A DNA stretch of 41,507 nucleotides from an uncultured Paraprevotella sp. (GTDB taxonomy: Bacteria; Bacteroidota; Bacteroidia; Bacteroidales; Bacteroidaceae). A model generated the notes under the pieces. That model ran no database searches, was not told the DNA's origin, and saw only the letters and a list, made by a program, of their open reading frames with translations. The number at the start of each line of letters is the position of its first letter. The first letter of the stretch is position 1. Location: NCBI GenBank assembly GCA_944320765.1, contig CALUIS010000025.1:1-41507 (forward strand). Reading direction: 5' to 3'. The position numbers were made by a program, and so were the translations under genes. Shown here one piece after another: positions 1 through 11,000 of this stretch.

Positions 1-260
1 TGGATGGCACTGCCGTAGGCCACCGTGACCGTCTGCCACGTCTCGCCGTCCACCACGTAGGTCAGCGTATAGCTGTTCACCGTGAAGCTGCCCGTCACCT
101 CCACGTCGCGGGCCGGCATCGTCGACGGAATCTCGCTCCACCCGCTGAAGGTATGCCCTTCCTTCTCAGGTGCCTCTGGAGCCTGGATGGCACTGCCGTA
201 GGCCACCGTGACCGTCTGCCACGTCTCGCCGTCCACCACGTAGGTCAGCGTATAGCTGTT
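1..260 (-). repeat. Direct repeat, 77 bp identical, 183-bp period
   Basis: Bases 1-77 and 184-260 are identical. The period of 183 bp equals 61 codons, one Listeria-Bacteroides repeat unit. The first copy begins at the window edge, so the true repeat may be longer and more copies may follow outside. Confidence 0.9.
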
Positions 261-872
261 AGGCTCGAACACGGCCGACAGCTCCTTGTCGCCGTCCACC
301 GTCCAAAGGTAAGGATTGTCCGTCGTCCCGTCCGACCATTCCACGAAATGATAGCCCTCTTCGGGTGTGGCAGTGAGGGTAACCTCCTCGCCCCGGACAT
401 AAGAGCCACCGCCCGACACGCTTCCGCCTGCCGTAGCCTCAAGGACAATGTCGTAAGCTCTTTCCTGCAATACAAAAGGTTCGCTGGGATACCCCTTGAG
501 CGTCCCTTCGGCAAAAGGAAGCACCGTGGCAATCTCCACCTCCTTCTGTGCCGTCCGGTCATAGCACTTGAAAGTCATCTCCTCGCCTTCCGCCACATTG
601 CTGCGGACTCTCATATAATAATAGGAGACCTCTTCGCCCGGAACGGCCTCCACCGTGGCCACCCCGCGGCATTCGTCGCCGCAGAAAGCTGCCACCTCAT
701 AATCGCCGGACACCACCGTCCCGTCCGCGCCATGCAACTGGAGCGCGCCATACACCGTCATGTCATACTGCCAGGCATACATGTCGCAACTCCACCGGGC
801 CTCCTGGGCCTGCACCAGGCCAGACATCCAGAAGATGCCGGCCAACCAACTTATTATTCTCAGTTTGTTCAT
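1..872 (-). CDS. Secreted multidomain protein with InlB-like and Listeria-Bacteroides repeats (partial, 3' end outside window)
   Basis: Open frame from an ATG at 872 to the window edge, about 290 codons. It begins with a signal peptide (MNKLRIISW..., Ala-rich end near residue 22). Residues about 24-125 form a module with the motif AFCGDECRG, also present near the C-terminus of the protein encoded at 942-8075. Residues about 145-205 resemble a divergent InlB B-repeat (GGSVSGGGSYV, GYHFVEWSDG). Then come 61-residue units starting SYTLTYVVDGETWQ, of the Listeria-Bacteroides (Flg_new) repeat type. The second unit runs off the edge. Such proteins are exported surface or secreted proteins, usually of unknown ligand. 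It lies 69 nt downstream of the 942-8075 gene, past a predicted terminator. The C-terminus and any sorting signal are not visible. Confidence 0.85.
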   Translation of the reverse strand, partial: MNKLRIISWLAGIFWMSGLVQAQEARWSCDMYAWQYDMTVYGALQLHGADGTVVSGDYEVAAFCGDECRGVATVEAVPGEEVSYYYMRVRSNVAEGEEMTFKCYDRTAQKEVEIATVLPFAEGTLKGYPSEPFVLQERAYDIVLEATAGGSVSGGGSYVRGEEVTLTATPEEGYHFVEWSDGTTDNPYLWTVDGDKELSAVFEPNSYTLTYVVDGETWQTVTVAYGSAIQAPEAPEKEGHTFSGWSEIPSTMPARDVEVTGSFTVNSYTLTYVVDGETWQTVTVAYGSAI

Positions 873-896
873 AATCGTCTCGTTTAAAACATTTGG

Positions 897-933
897 AAAA
901 GGTCCCCGCCCCCATGAAGGAAAAGCGGGAACC
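897..933 (-). terminator. Rho-independent terminator after the 942-8075 gene
   Basis: Read on the minus strand, a 9-bp stem (GGTTCCCGC pairing with GCGGGGACC, one G-U) is followed by TTTT. It starts 8 nt after the stop codon at 942-944 and lies between two co-directional secreted-protein genes. The downstream gene may therefore depend on readthrough or on a promoter I cannot see. Confidence 0.65.
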
Positions 934-941
934 TTCCGTCA

Positions 942-3900
942 TTATCTGCCTGCTTTCACAATCTTCTTGTAATGGACTTCGCTGCCGACTTGGGCCGTGA
1001 CGATGTACACGCCGTCTGCCAGATGGGAGACATCGATGCCCGCACCGTCTTGCACATCCCGCTGCACGAGCACCATGCTACCGTACACGTCCGTGAGCGA
1101 AACCTTGTCCACCGTTCCGCCGTCATGAGACACATACAGCTTGTCCGAAGCCACATCCAGCCATACCTTCCAGCCGCTTTCCACAGCCGAAATGCCGGTC
1201 TCCGTATCTCCCAGGTTCAAAGTGTACGGACGGTTCAGGCTACCCAGCAAGGTCTCCTCGAAGACTGCCGTCTCCCGGATGCCGTACAGTTGCTCCGAAG
1301 CCTCTTCCATCGCCTTGAACGTGATGGTCTCGCCGGCCTCGCCGTAGATGCTCATCATCAGCTTGCCGTCCACGTAGCGGCCAATGCCGCGACATTCGGT
1401 TCCACAGAACGCGCCTACGGCATACTCGTCCGCCGCCACCTTCAGTCCGCCGTCATACAAATCCGCCACGAGGCACATGATGTCCGGATACTGGTACTTG
1501 TCCACCGCCCAAGGAACTGCGTTCGGCAAGCCGCTGGCATACAAAGCCTGCGCCTTGGAGACGAGATCCGCGTTATAGGTGAACTGTTTGTCACCCTGGG
1601 AATGGTAGAGGTAACCCTTGCCCGGCACCAACGTGTTGAGCGTGCCGGTCCAGACGCCCTCCGCGAATTGCGCGAAGCCGTCCTGGCCCACGATGTAGTC
1701 CTCTTCCTCCGGTTCCGCGTCGGCAAACGCCTCAGCGAGCGTCATCGTCTGTCCCATCGGGTATCCCAGCCAGTTCCAGCCGGTCTTCAGGCTGAACGGC
1801 GTGGCCGGATTGAAGGCATAGCCGCCCAGGGTATGCTGCGTGTCCTCGGACACCTGCACCTTGTAGGCTTCCTGCGGATCCAACTCGTCCAAGTTACCGG
1901 TCAGTCCGAATGCCGGGTCTTTCACCAGCTCGGTCTCCTGGCCCACGATGCGCTCGGCATTCTCCTGCAGTTCCGTAGCCGGCACGGCAGCTTCCAGCCC
2001 ATGGGAAATCCAGTTCCAGCCGCTGTGCAGGGTCAGCCCCGTCGCGGCGGTCTTGACCGTGTACGAGAATTCTGCCACCTCGCTGTCCTCCAGCTCGCCG
2101 CTCACGGCCTGTGCCTTGAGGGTCATGTCCTCCGTGATGGCGATGGGACCGGTGTACACCTGGCGCGTGCCGTTCTCGTCGCACGGGCAGGTGCCGTCCG
2201 TCGTGTAATAGATGGTGGCATTCTCCGTCTCACTGCTCAGCTCGACCGTCGAGCCACGGTAGACAGCCGTTCCGGATGCCCGCGATGCCACGGGGGCGGC
2301 GGTCTGCGCCAACGTCTCGGTCGTCACCTGAATGATGGAAGAACCTTTCACATCCGCATCCGTCAAGGCAAACGAGATGACGGAAGTACCCGGCAATTCG
2401 CCTCCCACCGTAAAGGTGGCCTGGCCGTTTTCATTCAGCTGCAACGTATCGGCCGAAACGGAAGCAATCATCTCCGAAGAGGACTTCACCACCAGTTTCT
2501 TGCCGATGCCCGCATCGTAAGGCAACGCGCTCACCGTAAGGGTCTTGCTACCCGTATAGGCCACCTTCACCAACGAATCGGCCACGAGCTGCTTCACCTC
2601 GCGCTCGATGTCGAACGCCTGAGTATAGTCGGCCTCCATCGGCACGCCGGCATAGCTCTGCACCTTGCGGCCCACCGTCAGCACCACCTCGTCCGTGGCC
2701 AGGAAGGAAACCTCCGGCACGAAGCGCACCTTGGAAGCATACGTCACAGGATTGTCCTCGTAAGCCTGCTCCTCGTCCAGCAAGGTCACGGTGCCGGCCA
2801 CGTCCTCTCCGTTCTTCGTCACGAAGATGTTCTCCGTGGTCAGCTTGTCCGTCATCATGTACTTGTCGAACTCCACTTCCACGCCGTCCTCGTAAGCGTG
2901 TGCGCTGGCGACTTCCGGCTGGCGGTTCTGCGTCAGGCCGATGTTCACCTCCAGCTGCGGGGGCGGCACGGGCAACCACTCGCTGTAAGTGGTCTCATAA
3001 CCTTCCTTCTCGAACTTCACCTGCCACAGTCCCTGCGGCACGTCCCAACGGTACATACCGTTCTCGTCCGTGAAGAGCGGGTTCTCCTGCGCGTATTCCG
3101 CCGCGTTCCACAGCACGACGTTCTCGTGCTTGTCGCCATACATGTCCTCCACCGTCTCCTTGTAGTAGCAGGTGGCCGTCACGCCTTCCACGCGGTTGCT
3201 CGACACGCCCTCGTAAACGTAGCCGGAGGGGTCGTGGATAGGACTAACCGGGTCAAACGGAGGTTCTGGCGTGTCATCGTCTTCCTCATCCTCTTCATCG
3301 TCTTCTTTACAATCCAAAGCGGCATATTCCATCTTACATTCAGCATACCATCGGTCAGAAGTTAACTTCGCCCGGCGGAACATAGAAGTAGCCGTATTCT
3401 TCATGAAATCAGTCACAACACCTACTACATATTTCAACACGAGACCAACTCCCTTATTAACCACCATATATCCATTGATAGCTGTTGTCAGTGTTGTGAC
3501 ACCAAAAGCCGGATAATAACCTTGTTTCCAGGCAATATCTGTCCAATCGTCTTCCGCTTCCATCTTCAAGAAGGCAGCCTCTTCCGGAGCACCCTCGCAA
3601 GGTTCTATCCCATCTATGAAGCTTCTCCATCGATTCCTATCTTTAATCGCCTGATCTGCATATACAAACATATTCTTTAAGCCCATGACTACATCATAGC
3701 TGTCTTTAAGCGTACCCAAAAGAGCCAATTTGCCAATTACTTTAGCTTGCAACCCCTTCGTCGTCTTTTCCAATCTATTTATACCCCTGTCACAAGCTTT
3801 AATCTCTCGCAAAAGACCATTTCTTTCTGCCATCAAACGATTACGAAGTTCTATACGGTCTGTTGTTCCAAAGTCAGCAGCAGCCACATCATTATGAGCA

Positions 3901-6900
3901 AGAAGCTTGATTTGTTTGTCAAGTTCATTGATCCGTATATGTTTTCCTGCACTTTGACCTACCAAAACCGCACGTTGCTGTAATGCCGCATCAAGTTCTT
4001 TATTCAATCTTGTGACCTCATCGTTCATCTTATCCACAATCGGCCCGAACCATTTAGTAAAGTTCTCTATCAACTGCCCAACTTTTTGTTTGGCAGAATT
4101 GATTGCTGCCACAAAATCCACAGAACGCCCTACAGCAGAAGGAGCAAAAAGAGCTTTAACCTCATTCACCACTTGTACGCTTTGTACACACAAAGCCTCC
4201 TGCCTAACGCTGTCAACAATCACAAGATTCTGGTCATCCGATATATATATCAGAATATCCTCTCCTTCTGTCATTTCCATAAGAACCGTATCTTTCTCGG
4301 AAATAAAAGAAGCATCTAATGAAGACAATGGAACGCGCCAGATATTGACCAAACCGTCTTCCGTTTCAACTGAAATCGTATCCTCTTCAGCCTGCGCCAA
4401 GAATGATTCTACATCAAAATTCTCGTCCGGTTCCGCCAAAAGGGCTTCCAATCGGCTGTTATACCCATCCAGTTCTATAGTATCCGCCCTGTCCAATGGA
4501 GCAGCAAGCAATGAATCACTAACGAAGACTAGTCTGTCGATGTAGCTCTCATCGATGGTTTCCGGAACAGAAATCTCAAAATCCGACTTGTCAAACGTTC
4601 CGCCGTCACGATTCAAATATTCAATCAAAAGACTATCCACGTCCGATGAACCATCTGACAGCTCTATCTGCTGTAACCAGTTAGAATAGTCTGCTTCATT
4701 CTTCGCGATGAGTGCATCCAATTCGCTTCTTTCTTGCTCCAATGCATTGATAGAGTCTAAGGTCTGTTCCATATCCTCTTCCTTCTGCTCTATCCTATTT
4801 GCATACAAATCAAACTCCTCACGGTCAACCAAGACCTCATTATTCGCCACGAAATCCACACTCACATTTATAGGCAGATTGAACGAGGAGAATTGGCTCA
4901 CGGCAACCCACTTGTCCGTATTCGCGTCATAACGACATGGCAATTTACGGATTTCATCATGATCGGTATAGACATAGATGTTCACACCCGAAACGACAGT
5001 TGTGTCATTATTCGTCAAATCGGCAATAAAAGTCACGTCCGTTGTCGTATAGAACATATACGAAGACTCGCTGGTCTTGCCGGTCTGGAAATCGAACACG
5101 ACAGAAACATTGTCGTTCAACCAACCGTTATAGAACGTCATGGTTACAGTCTTCGCCTCCACGGCTCCGCTGTTATACAGACATTCCATCGTTTCCGACT
5201 GCAGCTCCATGCCTTGAGGTGTAACAACCTTCGCATAAATCTCATGCGTGGAAAGGTTATACGGCTCGTTCAGCTCGCAAGTGGTACTCCACACGCCGTT
5301 GGCCAGCGAGGTAGTCTCGCCTATCAGCACGCCGTTGTCGTAAATCTGCACCGTGGAATTGCCCAAGGCCGTTCCGTTGACGGGAATGGTCGTCTTGGCC
5401 ACCGTGGAAGGCACCGTGATGGACAGGTCCTTCACCGTGTAGTTGGCACTTCCTATCGGCTGCAGGATTTCCTCGCCTGCCATCGTGAAGCTGGCGAACG
5501 CGTTGGGCGCATAATCGCCACCGTCCGTGGGAATCACGCAGAACTTCACCTCATCGCTGTAGCGCGACAAGGGCACCGTCAGGCGGTTGCCGTCTATCGT
5601 GTAGCTCGAAACCTTGCTGCCCACCATGACGGAGTTCTCCACGAACGAGCAGGACGCGGGAAGGTCCACCACCAAGCTGACATCGCCCACCTGAGACGCA
5701 TAGTTGTCGCGGAAGTCTATCTTACCCTTCAACGTCAGGTAGTTGCCCGCCACGATGGAAGTCTTGTTCACGGAGAACATCGTGTTGTCGCCCGTGTAAT
5801 AGAGCTTGCTCTCGTCCAGCACCGGCACCAGGTCGTTCGCGATGACGGCAACCGCCCCGCTCTCCACCGTCACGGTATTCTGCACGTAGTCCGTGCCTTC
5901 CGTCAGGCCGGAGGCGGCAAACTGCGACAGGTTGAGGATGGAGTTGAAAAGGCTGCTGTTCGCCATCGTCACCAGCGTGTACTCCCCGTCGGACAAGCCC
6001 GTGATGGAAAGCGCGGCGTTGGTGTAGTTGTACTTCTTCACCAGCTGGCCGTTCCCGTCATACAGGATGCCCACCACCGAAGCGTTATCCGTGGTGGAGA
6101 AACCGGCACGGATGCCGCCCAGTTCCACAATGGGCAGGGTCACTTCGGCGCGGTTGTCCTCGCCGATTCTGGTTCCGGCCTCCACCGGACGGAACGCCCC
6201 GGTACGGCTCGAAGCCGTCAGACGCAGGCTATCGCCCACGGCCACTTCCTCCAGCAGGACGATGGTGGGGTACTGCACGCTGAACTGCGTGATTTCCCGT
6301 CCCGCCGTCTCATTATATATAATATAGGAAACGTTGGCGTAGTCGGAATACCAGTTCTCCACTTCCGCCGTCTCGCCTTCGGCCACACTGGACGTATAAG
6401 TATAGTTCGTGGTGATGGTCGCGCCGGATATGGCCTTCAGGGCCACATCGCCCAAATCCGCCGACGCGTTGAAATCCGCCCGCTCGAGCGTGGCGTTCAG
6501 GTAGTCGGAGGCGGAGACCACAATCGTGCTTTGGCTATTGTACACCTTGAGCGAGAATTCACCCTTGCTGTCCGTGTTGGCGACGAACGCCTTGGAATAC
6601 AAACCGTTCAATCGTTGCGACACGGACACCGCCGCACCGGACAAAGGCATACCGGTGGAAGCGTCCGTCACCCGTCCGCTCACCGTCACCTCCGCCAAGG
6701 GCTGCAAGGCAAGGGCCAGTTCGTTCGCGCCTTCCTGCACGGTATAGACCGTATCCTGCGGCAGGAGATAGGACATGCCCAGTTCCTGCGGCAGGCTCAC
6801 CTTGCAGGACAGCGATGTCCCGGCCAACAGTCCGGACACACGGCTTCCCTGCTGCAGGTATTGCCCGCCGGCATCCAGCCACGTGGCCTGTACTTGGGAA

Positions 6901-8075
6901 GTCACGTCGGTACCGTCCGGCAACGTCACCTTCAAGGCCACGTCCTGCGGCTGCAGGAGCGACTCGAACGCCACTCGGACATCCTCGTCCGCGATGGCGA
7001 TGCCGTCTATCTGTCCCAGCACCGCACCCTTGTCGTTCCGGACATAGAGGTTGAACTCCGTGTCCTTCAGCAAGCCGTTGAACGTATATACCAGACGGTC
7101 GGAAATGAGGAACTTCTGCCGCTGGCCGCTTTTCGTATTCACCAGCTCCAGCGTCATGTTCTTGTAACGCCCGTCGGCCCCGTCGGCCGGCAGCGTCACT
7201 TCCAACGCCTGCACGTTCTCGGACAACGGGAGGATGGTGAAGTCCTTCCAACCCTCCGCCTCGGCATACAAGGAGATGGAAGAAGAAAGCACGTGCAGCA
7301 CCGCGCCCTCGGCCAGGCCGTCGAACGCGTATGCCTCCACCGTCGGCGGCACCACGGAGTAGCAGGTGAGGTCCGCCAGATTCCCACATCCGTAGAAGGC
7401 ATAATTCCCGATGCGTTCCACGCATGACGGCAAGATGACCGTGGTCAGCCCGCTACCGTCGAACCCGTAGCTCGGAATCTCCGTATAACCATACGAACGG
7501 CTCAAGTCCAGCAACGTGCAGTTATCGTAATAATTGGTGAAACCGAAGTCGTACGAAGACATCTCCCCGGAAACGACCACCATGGTCACTGCGGATTGAT
7601 TCGAGCTTCCCCCGATGACCGTACTCACGGCAGAAGAAAGCCGCCCCGGCTCGAAGTCGTCCACAACCACCTCGCCGGTGGAAGCGTCCCAGGAGTTCGC
7701 CCCCGGATTGGACGGGTTCTCCGGATTATACTCGAACAAGCCCTTCACCACGGCATCCTTGCTGCCCATCGTATAGGTATAGGGCGAGGTTTCGGAGAGC
7801 AGGGAGTCGCCCTGCATCCACCCCTTGAACACGAAGCCCGCGTCCGGATAGGCATACAGGCTGATGCTGCCGCCTTCCGACACTTTCTCTGACACCACAT
7901 TGAAGCTGCCGCCCTGCTGCGGACTGGCCTCCACCCGGAGCTGGTGCTTCAGCACCGGCACTTGCGGGTCGCCAGGGTTGGCGGGATCATAAATCCCGTT
8001 GTCCCCAAGCCGAGCCTGCCCGAAAAGGGCAAGCTGGCAGGAACACATTAAACAAAAAATGAGAGTATGTTTCAT
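942..8075 (-). CDS. Giant secreted multidomain surface protein with type IX-like C-terminal tail (2377 aa)
   Basis: Signal peptide MKHTLIFCLMCSCQLALFGQ. Visible parts in order: InlB-like module (about 50-115), a short BspA-type leucine-rich stretch (about 185-235, GNYAFYGCGNL), a carboxypeptidase-regulatory-like fold (about 462-545, VSGRVTDASTGMPLSG), beta-rich domains, coiled coils at about 1090-1140 and 1345-1435, an acidic linker (about 1592-1603, EDDEEDEEDDD), a second regulatory-like domain, a chitobiase C-terminal-like module (about 1938-2008, TIYYTTDGT), two GWNW modules, an AFCGTECRG module, and a C-terminal tail (last 80 residues, DGVYIVTAQVG, KKIVKAGR) resembling type IX secretion sorting domains. 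Residues about 945-1595 are encoded by clearly more AT-rich DNA than the flanks. It lies 21 nt downstream of the 8097-12911 gene, probably in one operon. Ligand unknown. Confidence 0.85.
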   Translation of the reverse strand: MKHTLIFCLMCSCQLALFGQARLGDNGIYDPANPGDPQVPVLKHQLRVEASPQQGGSFNVVSEKVSEGGSISLYAYPDAGFVFKGWMQGDSLLSETSPYTYTMGSKDAVVKGLFEYNPENPSNPGANSWDASTGEVVVDDFEPGRLSSAVSTVIGGSSNQSAVTMVVVSGEMSSYDFGFTNYYDNCTLLDLSRSYGYTEIPSYGFDGSGLTTVILPSCVERIGNYAFYGCGNLADLTCYSVVPPTVEAYAFDGLAEGAVLHVLSSSISLYAEAEGWKDFTILPLSENVQALEVTLPADGADGRYKNMTLELVNTKSGQRQKFLISDRLVYTFNGLLKDTEFNLYVRNDKGAVLGQIDGIAIADEDVRVAFESLLQPQDVALKVTLPDGTDVTSQVQATWLDAGGQYLQQGSRVSGLLAGTSLSCKVSLPQELGMSYLLPQDTVYTVQEGANELALALQPLAEVTVSGRVTDASTGMPLSGAAVSVSQRLNGLYSKAFVANTDSKGEFSLKVYNSQSTIVVSASDYLNATLERADFNASADLGDVALKAISGATITTNYTYTSSVAEGETAEVENWYSDYANVSYIIYNETAGREITQFSVQYPTIVLLEEVAVGDSLRLTASSRTGAFRPVEAGTRIGEDNRAEVTLPIVELGGIRAGFSTTDNASVVGILYDGNGQLVKKYNYTNAALSITGLSDGEYTLVTMANSSLFNSILNLSQFAASGLTEGTDYVQNTVTVESGAVAVIANDLVPVLDESKLYYTGDNTMFSVNKTSIVAGNYLTLKGKIDFRDNYASQVGDVSLVVDLPASCSFVENSVMVGSKVSSYTIDGNRLTVPLSRYSDEVKFCVIPTDGGDYAPNAFASFTMAGEEILQPIGSANYTVKDLSITVPSTVAKTTIPVNGTALGNSTVQIYDNGVLIGETTSLANGVWSTTCELNEPYNLSTHEIYAKVVTPQGMELQSETMECLYNSGAVEAKTVTMTFYNGWLNDNVSVVFDFQTGKTSESSYMFYTTTDVTFIADLTNNDTTVVSGVNIYVYTDHDEIRKLPCRYDANTDKWVAVSQFSSFNLPINVSVDFVANNEVLVDREEFDLYANRIEQKEEDMEQTLDSINALEQERSELDALIAKNEADYSNWLQQIELSDGSSDVDSLLIEYLNRDGGTFDKSDFEISVPETIDESYIDRLVFVSDSLLAAPLDRADTIELDGYNSRLEALLAEPDENFDVESFLAQAEEDTISVETEDGLVNIWRVPLSSLDASFISEKDTVLMEMTEGEDILIYISDDQNLVIVDSVRQEALCVQSVQVVNEVKALFAPSAVGRSVDFVAAINSAKQKVGQLIENFTKWFGPIVDKMNDEVTRLNKELDAALQQRAVLVGQSAGKHIRINELDKQIKLLAHNDVAAADFGTTDRIELRNRLMAERNGLLREIKACDRGINRLEKTTKGLQAKVIGKLALLGTLKDSYDVVMGLKNMFVYADQAIKDRNRWRSFIDGIEPCEGAPEEAAFLKMEAEDDWTDIAWKQGYYPAFGVTTLTTAINGYMVVNKGVGLVLKYVVGVVTDFMKNTATSMFRRAKLTSDRWYAECKMEYAALDCKEDDEEDEEDDDTPEPPFDPVSPIHDPSGYVYEGVSSNRVEGVTATCYYKETVEDMYGDKHENVVLWNAAEYAQENPLFTDENGMYRWDVPQGLWQVKFEKEGYETTYSEWLPVPPPQLEVNIGLTQNRQPEVASAHAYEDGVEVEFDKYMMTDKLTTENIFVTKNGEDVAGTVTLLDEEQAYEDNPVTYASKVRFVPEVSFLATDEVVLTVGRKVQSYAGVPMEADYTQAFDIEREVKQLVADSLVKVAYTGSKTLTVSALPYDAGIGKKLVVKSSSEMIASVSADTLQLNENGQATFTVGGELPGTSVISFALTDADVKGSSIIQVTTETLAQTAAPVASRASGTAVYRGSTVELSSETENATIYYTTDGTCPCDENGTRQVYTGPIAITEDMTLKAQAVSGELEDSEVAEFSYTVKTAATGLTLHSGWNWISHGLEAAVPATELQENAERIVGQETELVKDPAFGLTGNLDELDPQEAYKVQVSEDTQHTLGGYAFNPATPFSLKTGWNWLGYPMGQTMTLAEAFADAEPEEEDYIVGQDGFAQFAEGVWTGTLNTLVPGKGYLYHSQGDKQFTYNADLVSKAQALYASGLPNAVPWAVDKYQYPDIMCLVADLYDGGLKVAADEYAVGAFCGTECRGIGRYVDGKLMMSIYGEAGETITFKAMEEASEQLYGIRETAVFEETLLGSLNRPYTLNLGDTETGISAVESGWKVWLDVASDKLYVSHDGGTVDKVSLTDVYGSMVLVQRDVQDGAGIDVSHLADGVYIVTAQVGSEVHYKKIVKAGR

Positions 8076-8096
8076 TGTCTTCTGTCTTTTAATGGA

Positions 8097-11000
8097 TTAC
8101 TCGATAACGGTCACCTTGCGGGACGCGCCGTTCACCGTCACTACATAGACTCCCGGACGTACCTCGAACGAAGCCTCGGCGGCCACAGACGTACCCACGG
8201 CCTTGCCATCCACGGAGTAAACGGAGATGGCGGAAGCCTCCGGAGCGACAACCTGTATCCGGCCTTGGGCTACAGACACGGCCACGCCTTGTGCCTCCAC
8301 ACCGTCCACGCCGGTAGTGGAACCGTCCGATTCGCCGTCATCCACCACCTTGACCAGGAAACGGTCGGCCACCGTGCCGGCCTCGGCCCGGAAGGTATAT
8401 CCCCCCTGCCGCAGGTCGGTCTCCGTCCCCGTCTGTTTGTCCACGAGATAAACGGCGGCACCGGCGTCCGTATCCAGCGAGAGGGTGTACATGCCCTCGC
8501 TGCCGAAACGGGCGGCCAGGGCAATCAGCCCGTTACCCATCGGACGTTCGTTGATGGAGAAGTCCACGCCGTCCTCCGTCGTGTACAACTGCGGCACGGA
8601 AGCGTCCGGACTCATGAACTTGCCCGCATCGGTGGCCATGTCATAACCGGCCTTCGCATTCTCGTTCAGCACGAAACGGGTGCGGTCGGACAACGTCCCG
8701 TCGGTCAGCGTCAGGTTGAATACCTGCCGCATGGCAGGAGCCACGCCGTTCGCGTTCACTCCGGCTGCGGCCGGCATCTCACGCACCGTGCGGTCCACCT
8801 GACGGCCTTCCGTCGGGAACTCGATGGCCGCCATGTCCACCGGACGCTGCACGAAGAACGCCTCGCCCGGGCGGAGGATGAACCCGTCATCCACCGGCGA
8901 ATAGGCCTCGTACGTATTGTTGCGCTCGTTCCACACCGTGACAGGTGCCGTAAAGCCCATGAAGCGAATGTCGTAGAAGCAGGGGAACGGGTTGCCCACC
9001 AGGTTCCAGCTGCGGTTATGGCTGAATTCGGCCAAATGTTCCTCCAAGGCCACGCTGCGAGTGTCGTTGGCGAAAATCTGGTTCTTGTTGGCGTTGTCCA
9101 TCGCCGGAATTACGAAACCGCACTCTACGTTTCCAGAACTAATTCCTCTCTTCTGAGGTGTCTGCCCCTCCGTACTTTGCCAGATGTAACCCACGCCGGC
9201 CTGCAGCACGCTGTCCGCCGTCATGTTCTGCCAAGTCTCCGCCATATTCCCGGCAGCCCGGTCGGCACTCGAATACTTGCGGATGACCCAGCTTGAACCT
9301 TCGAACAGAGATACAATGTCCGATACCTTCACATCGAAGGGGAAGGAAAGGAAAGTCCAAGTATTCGGTCTGTTATACATCGTGACGCGAACGCTGTCGG
9401 CCCGCATCGGGGCCTCTGCCACCAGCGCGTTGTAGCTCGGATAAGCCGTACTTGTATAATGGCTGTAATATTCGTTCGGGTCGTAAATCATGGCAAACCG
9501 TCCTAAAGACAAGGTGGACGCGCCGGTGACCTTCAGGCTTCCGTACTCATCGTTATTGCCATAAGAATCCTTCGTGGCTGTCAACGTCAAATCCGGCTTA
9601 TAATTCATCACGAGCGAATCCGGCTGGTTCCAATCCAGCTCATACGGTTTGTACACCTGGATGTCCTGCGGCAGATAACTGATGCCCTGAATAGTGGGGA
9701 ACTCGTCCCAACCGACGGTCAGCTTGTAGTCCGTCACGGCCATATCGGGAACGTAAAGCGTACGACCGTCCATATCTGCATTTGATCCAAACGGACCATA
9801 GTCATTAGACAAATACGGAGGAAGCAAAGACAAAGAAGTCACTTCCCTCAAGTTGGAACAATTGGAGAACGGTGTCCTACATTCAGTCAGACGTTCCGGA
9901 AGTACAATTCTCGTCAAAGCAGTACAATGACCGAATGCAGAACTTTCCAAGTTTGTCAACGTGGAAGGAAGTTCCACTTCGGCAAGAGCGGAAGCCCTGT
10001 AAAACGCAGACTCATCTATCTCCTCAATACCTTCTGACAATATCAAAGTTTTCAAATTACTGCAATCATAAGCCAAATAGCTTTCGACCACTGACAATGT
10101 AGAAGGCAAACTCAATTTCTCCAAGCTGCTGCAACCATAGAACGCATTGCTCCCTATCTCCGTCACGCCTTCCGGTACCATCACCTCCTTTAACCGATTA
10201 CAATTGCGGAACGCGCTGGCCCCTATGGTCTTCAACGAAGCCGGAAGAACAATACTATCCAGACTCTCACAGCCATTGAACACATCGCTACCTATCACTT
10301 CCAAGTTCTCCGGCAAAATGATTTTGGCAAGCGCCTCGCGTTCTTTAAACAAGCCATCCCCCAGACCAAGCATGTCCACACCAGCCATATCTATTTCCAA
10401 CAGACTGACCAAACGGTTTTGGATATTATAAATGTCTTCCTCGTTCAGCGAACCGGTCAGCGTCAGGTAGTTCACATCCACCAAGTCCGTGGTCTGCGCC
10501 AGAACTTTCTCTCCTAACGTTCCCGGAGTGTCCACGTCTATAGTCAAATTTACGCCATCACCTTCTATAATAATATAATCCTTCCAGACTTCCGCCGCAC
10601 GGTAGGCCGTACCACTTCCCTTCGGGACATGAATAGCGTAAATGTCATCCGCACCCAACGAATAAGAAACCGCAGGAGGTGTCATTGCATAGATTGTAAG
10701 CTTTTCCAATCCCGACACATACTGTCCTCCTTCATTGTACTGCGATGAAAAAATATTCGATCCAATTGAGACGAGAGAAGCAGGCAAAACAATTTCTTTC
10801 AGGTTTGTGCCGTTGAAAGCATTATCACCGATGGTTGACAGCATACTCTGTTCCGAGAAAGAGACAGAGGACAGCGACGAGCAATTATAGAAAGCCCGAT
10901 AACCCAAGTTTGTCAATGTAGACGGCAAGGCAATCTCGGACAGTGCGGAACAGCCAGCGAAAGCATTGTCTTCAATCGAAGCCAATCCGGAAGGCAGAGA

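Noticed and set aside
972..3365. Long plus-strand open frame (about 800 codons) opposite the 2377-residue protein
   Set aside because: A shadow of the GC-rich minus-strand gene. Its translation is rich in Arg, His, Leu and Val with no domain, while the minus strand has a signal peptide and recognisable domains.
4893..7427. Second long plus-strand open frame (about 840 codons) opposite the same gene
   Set aside because: Same shadow composition and no start signal or motif; the minus-strand protein is clearly the real one.
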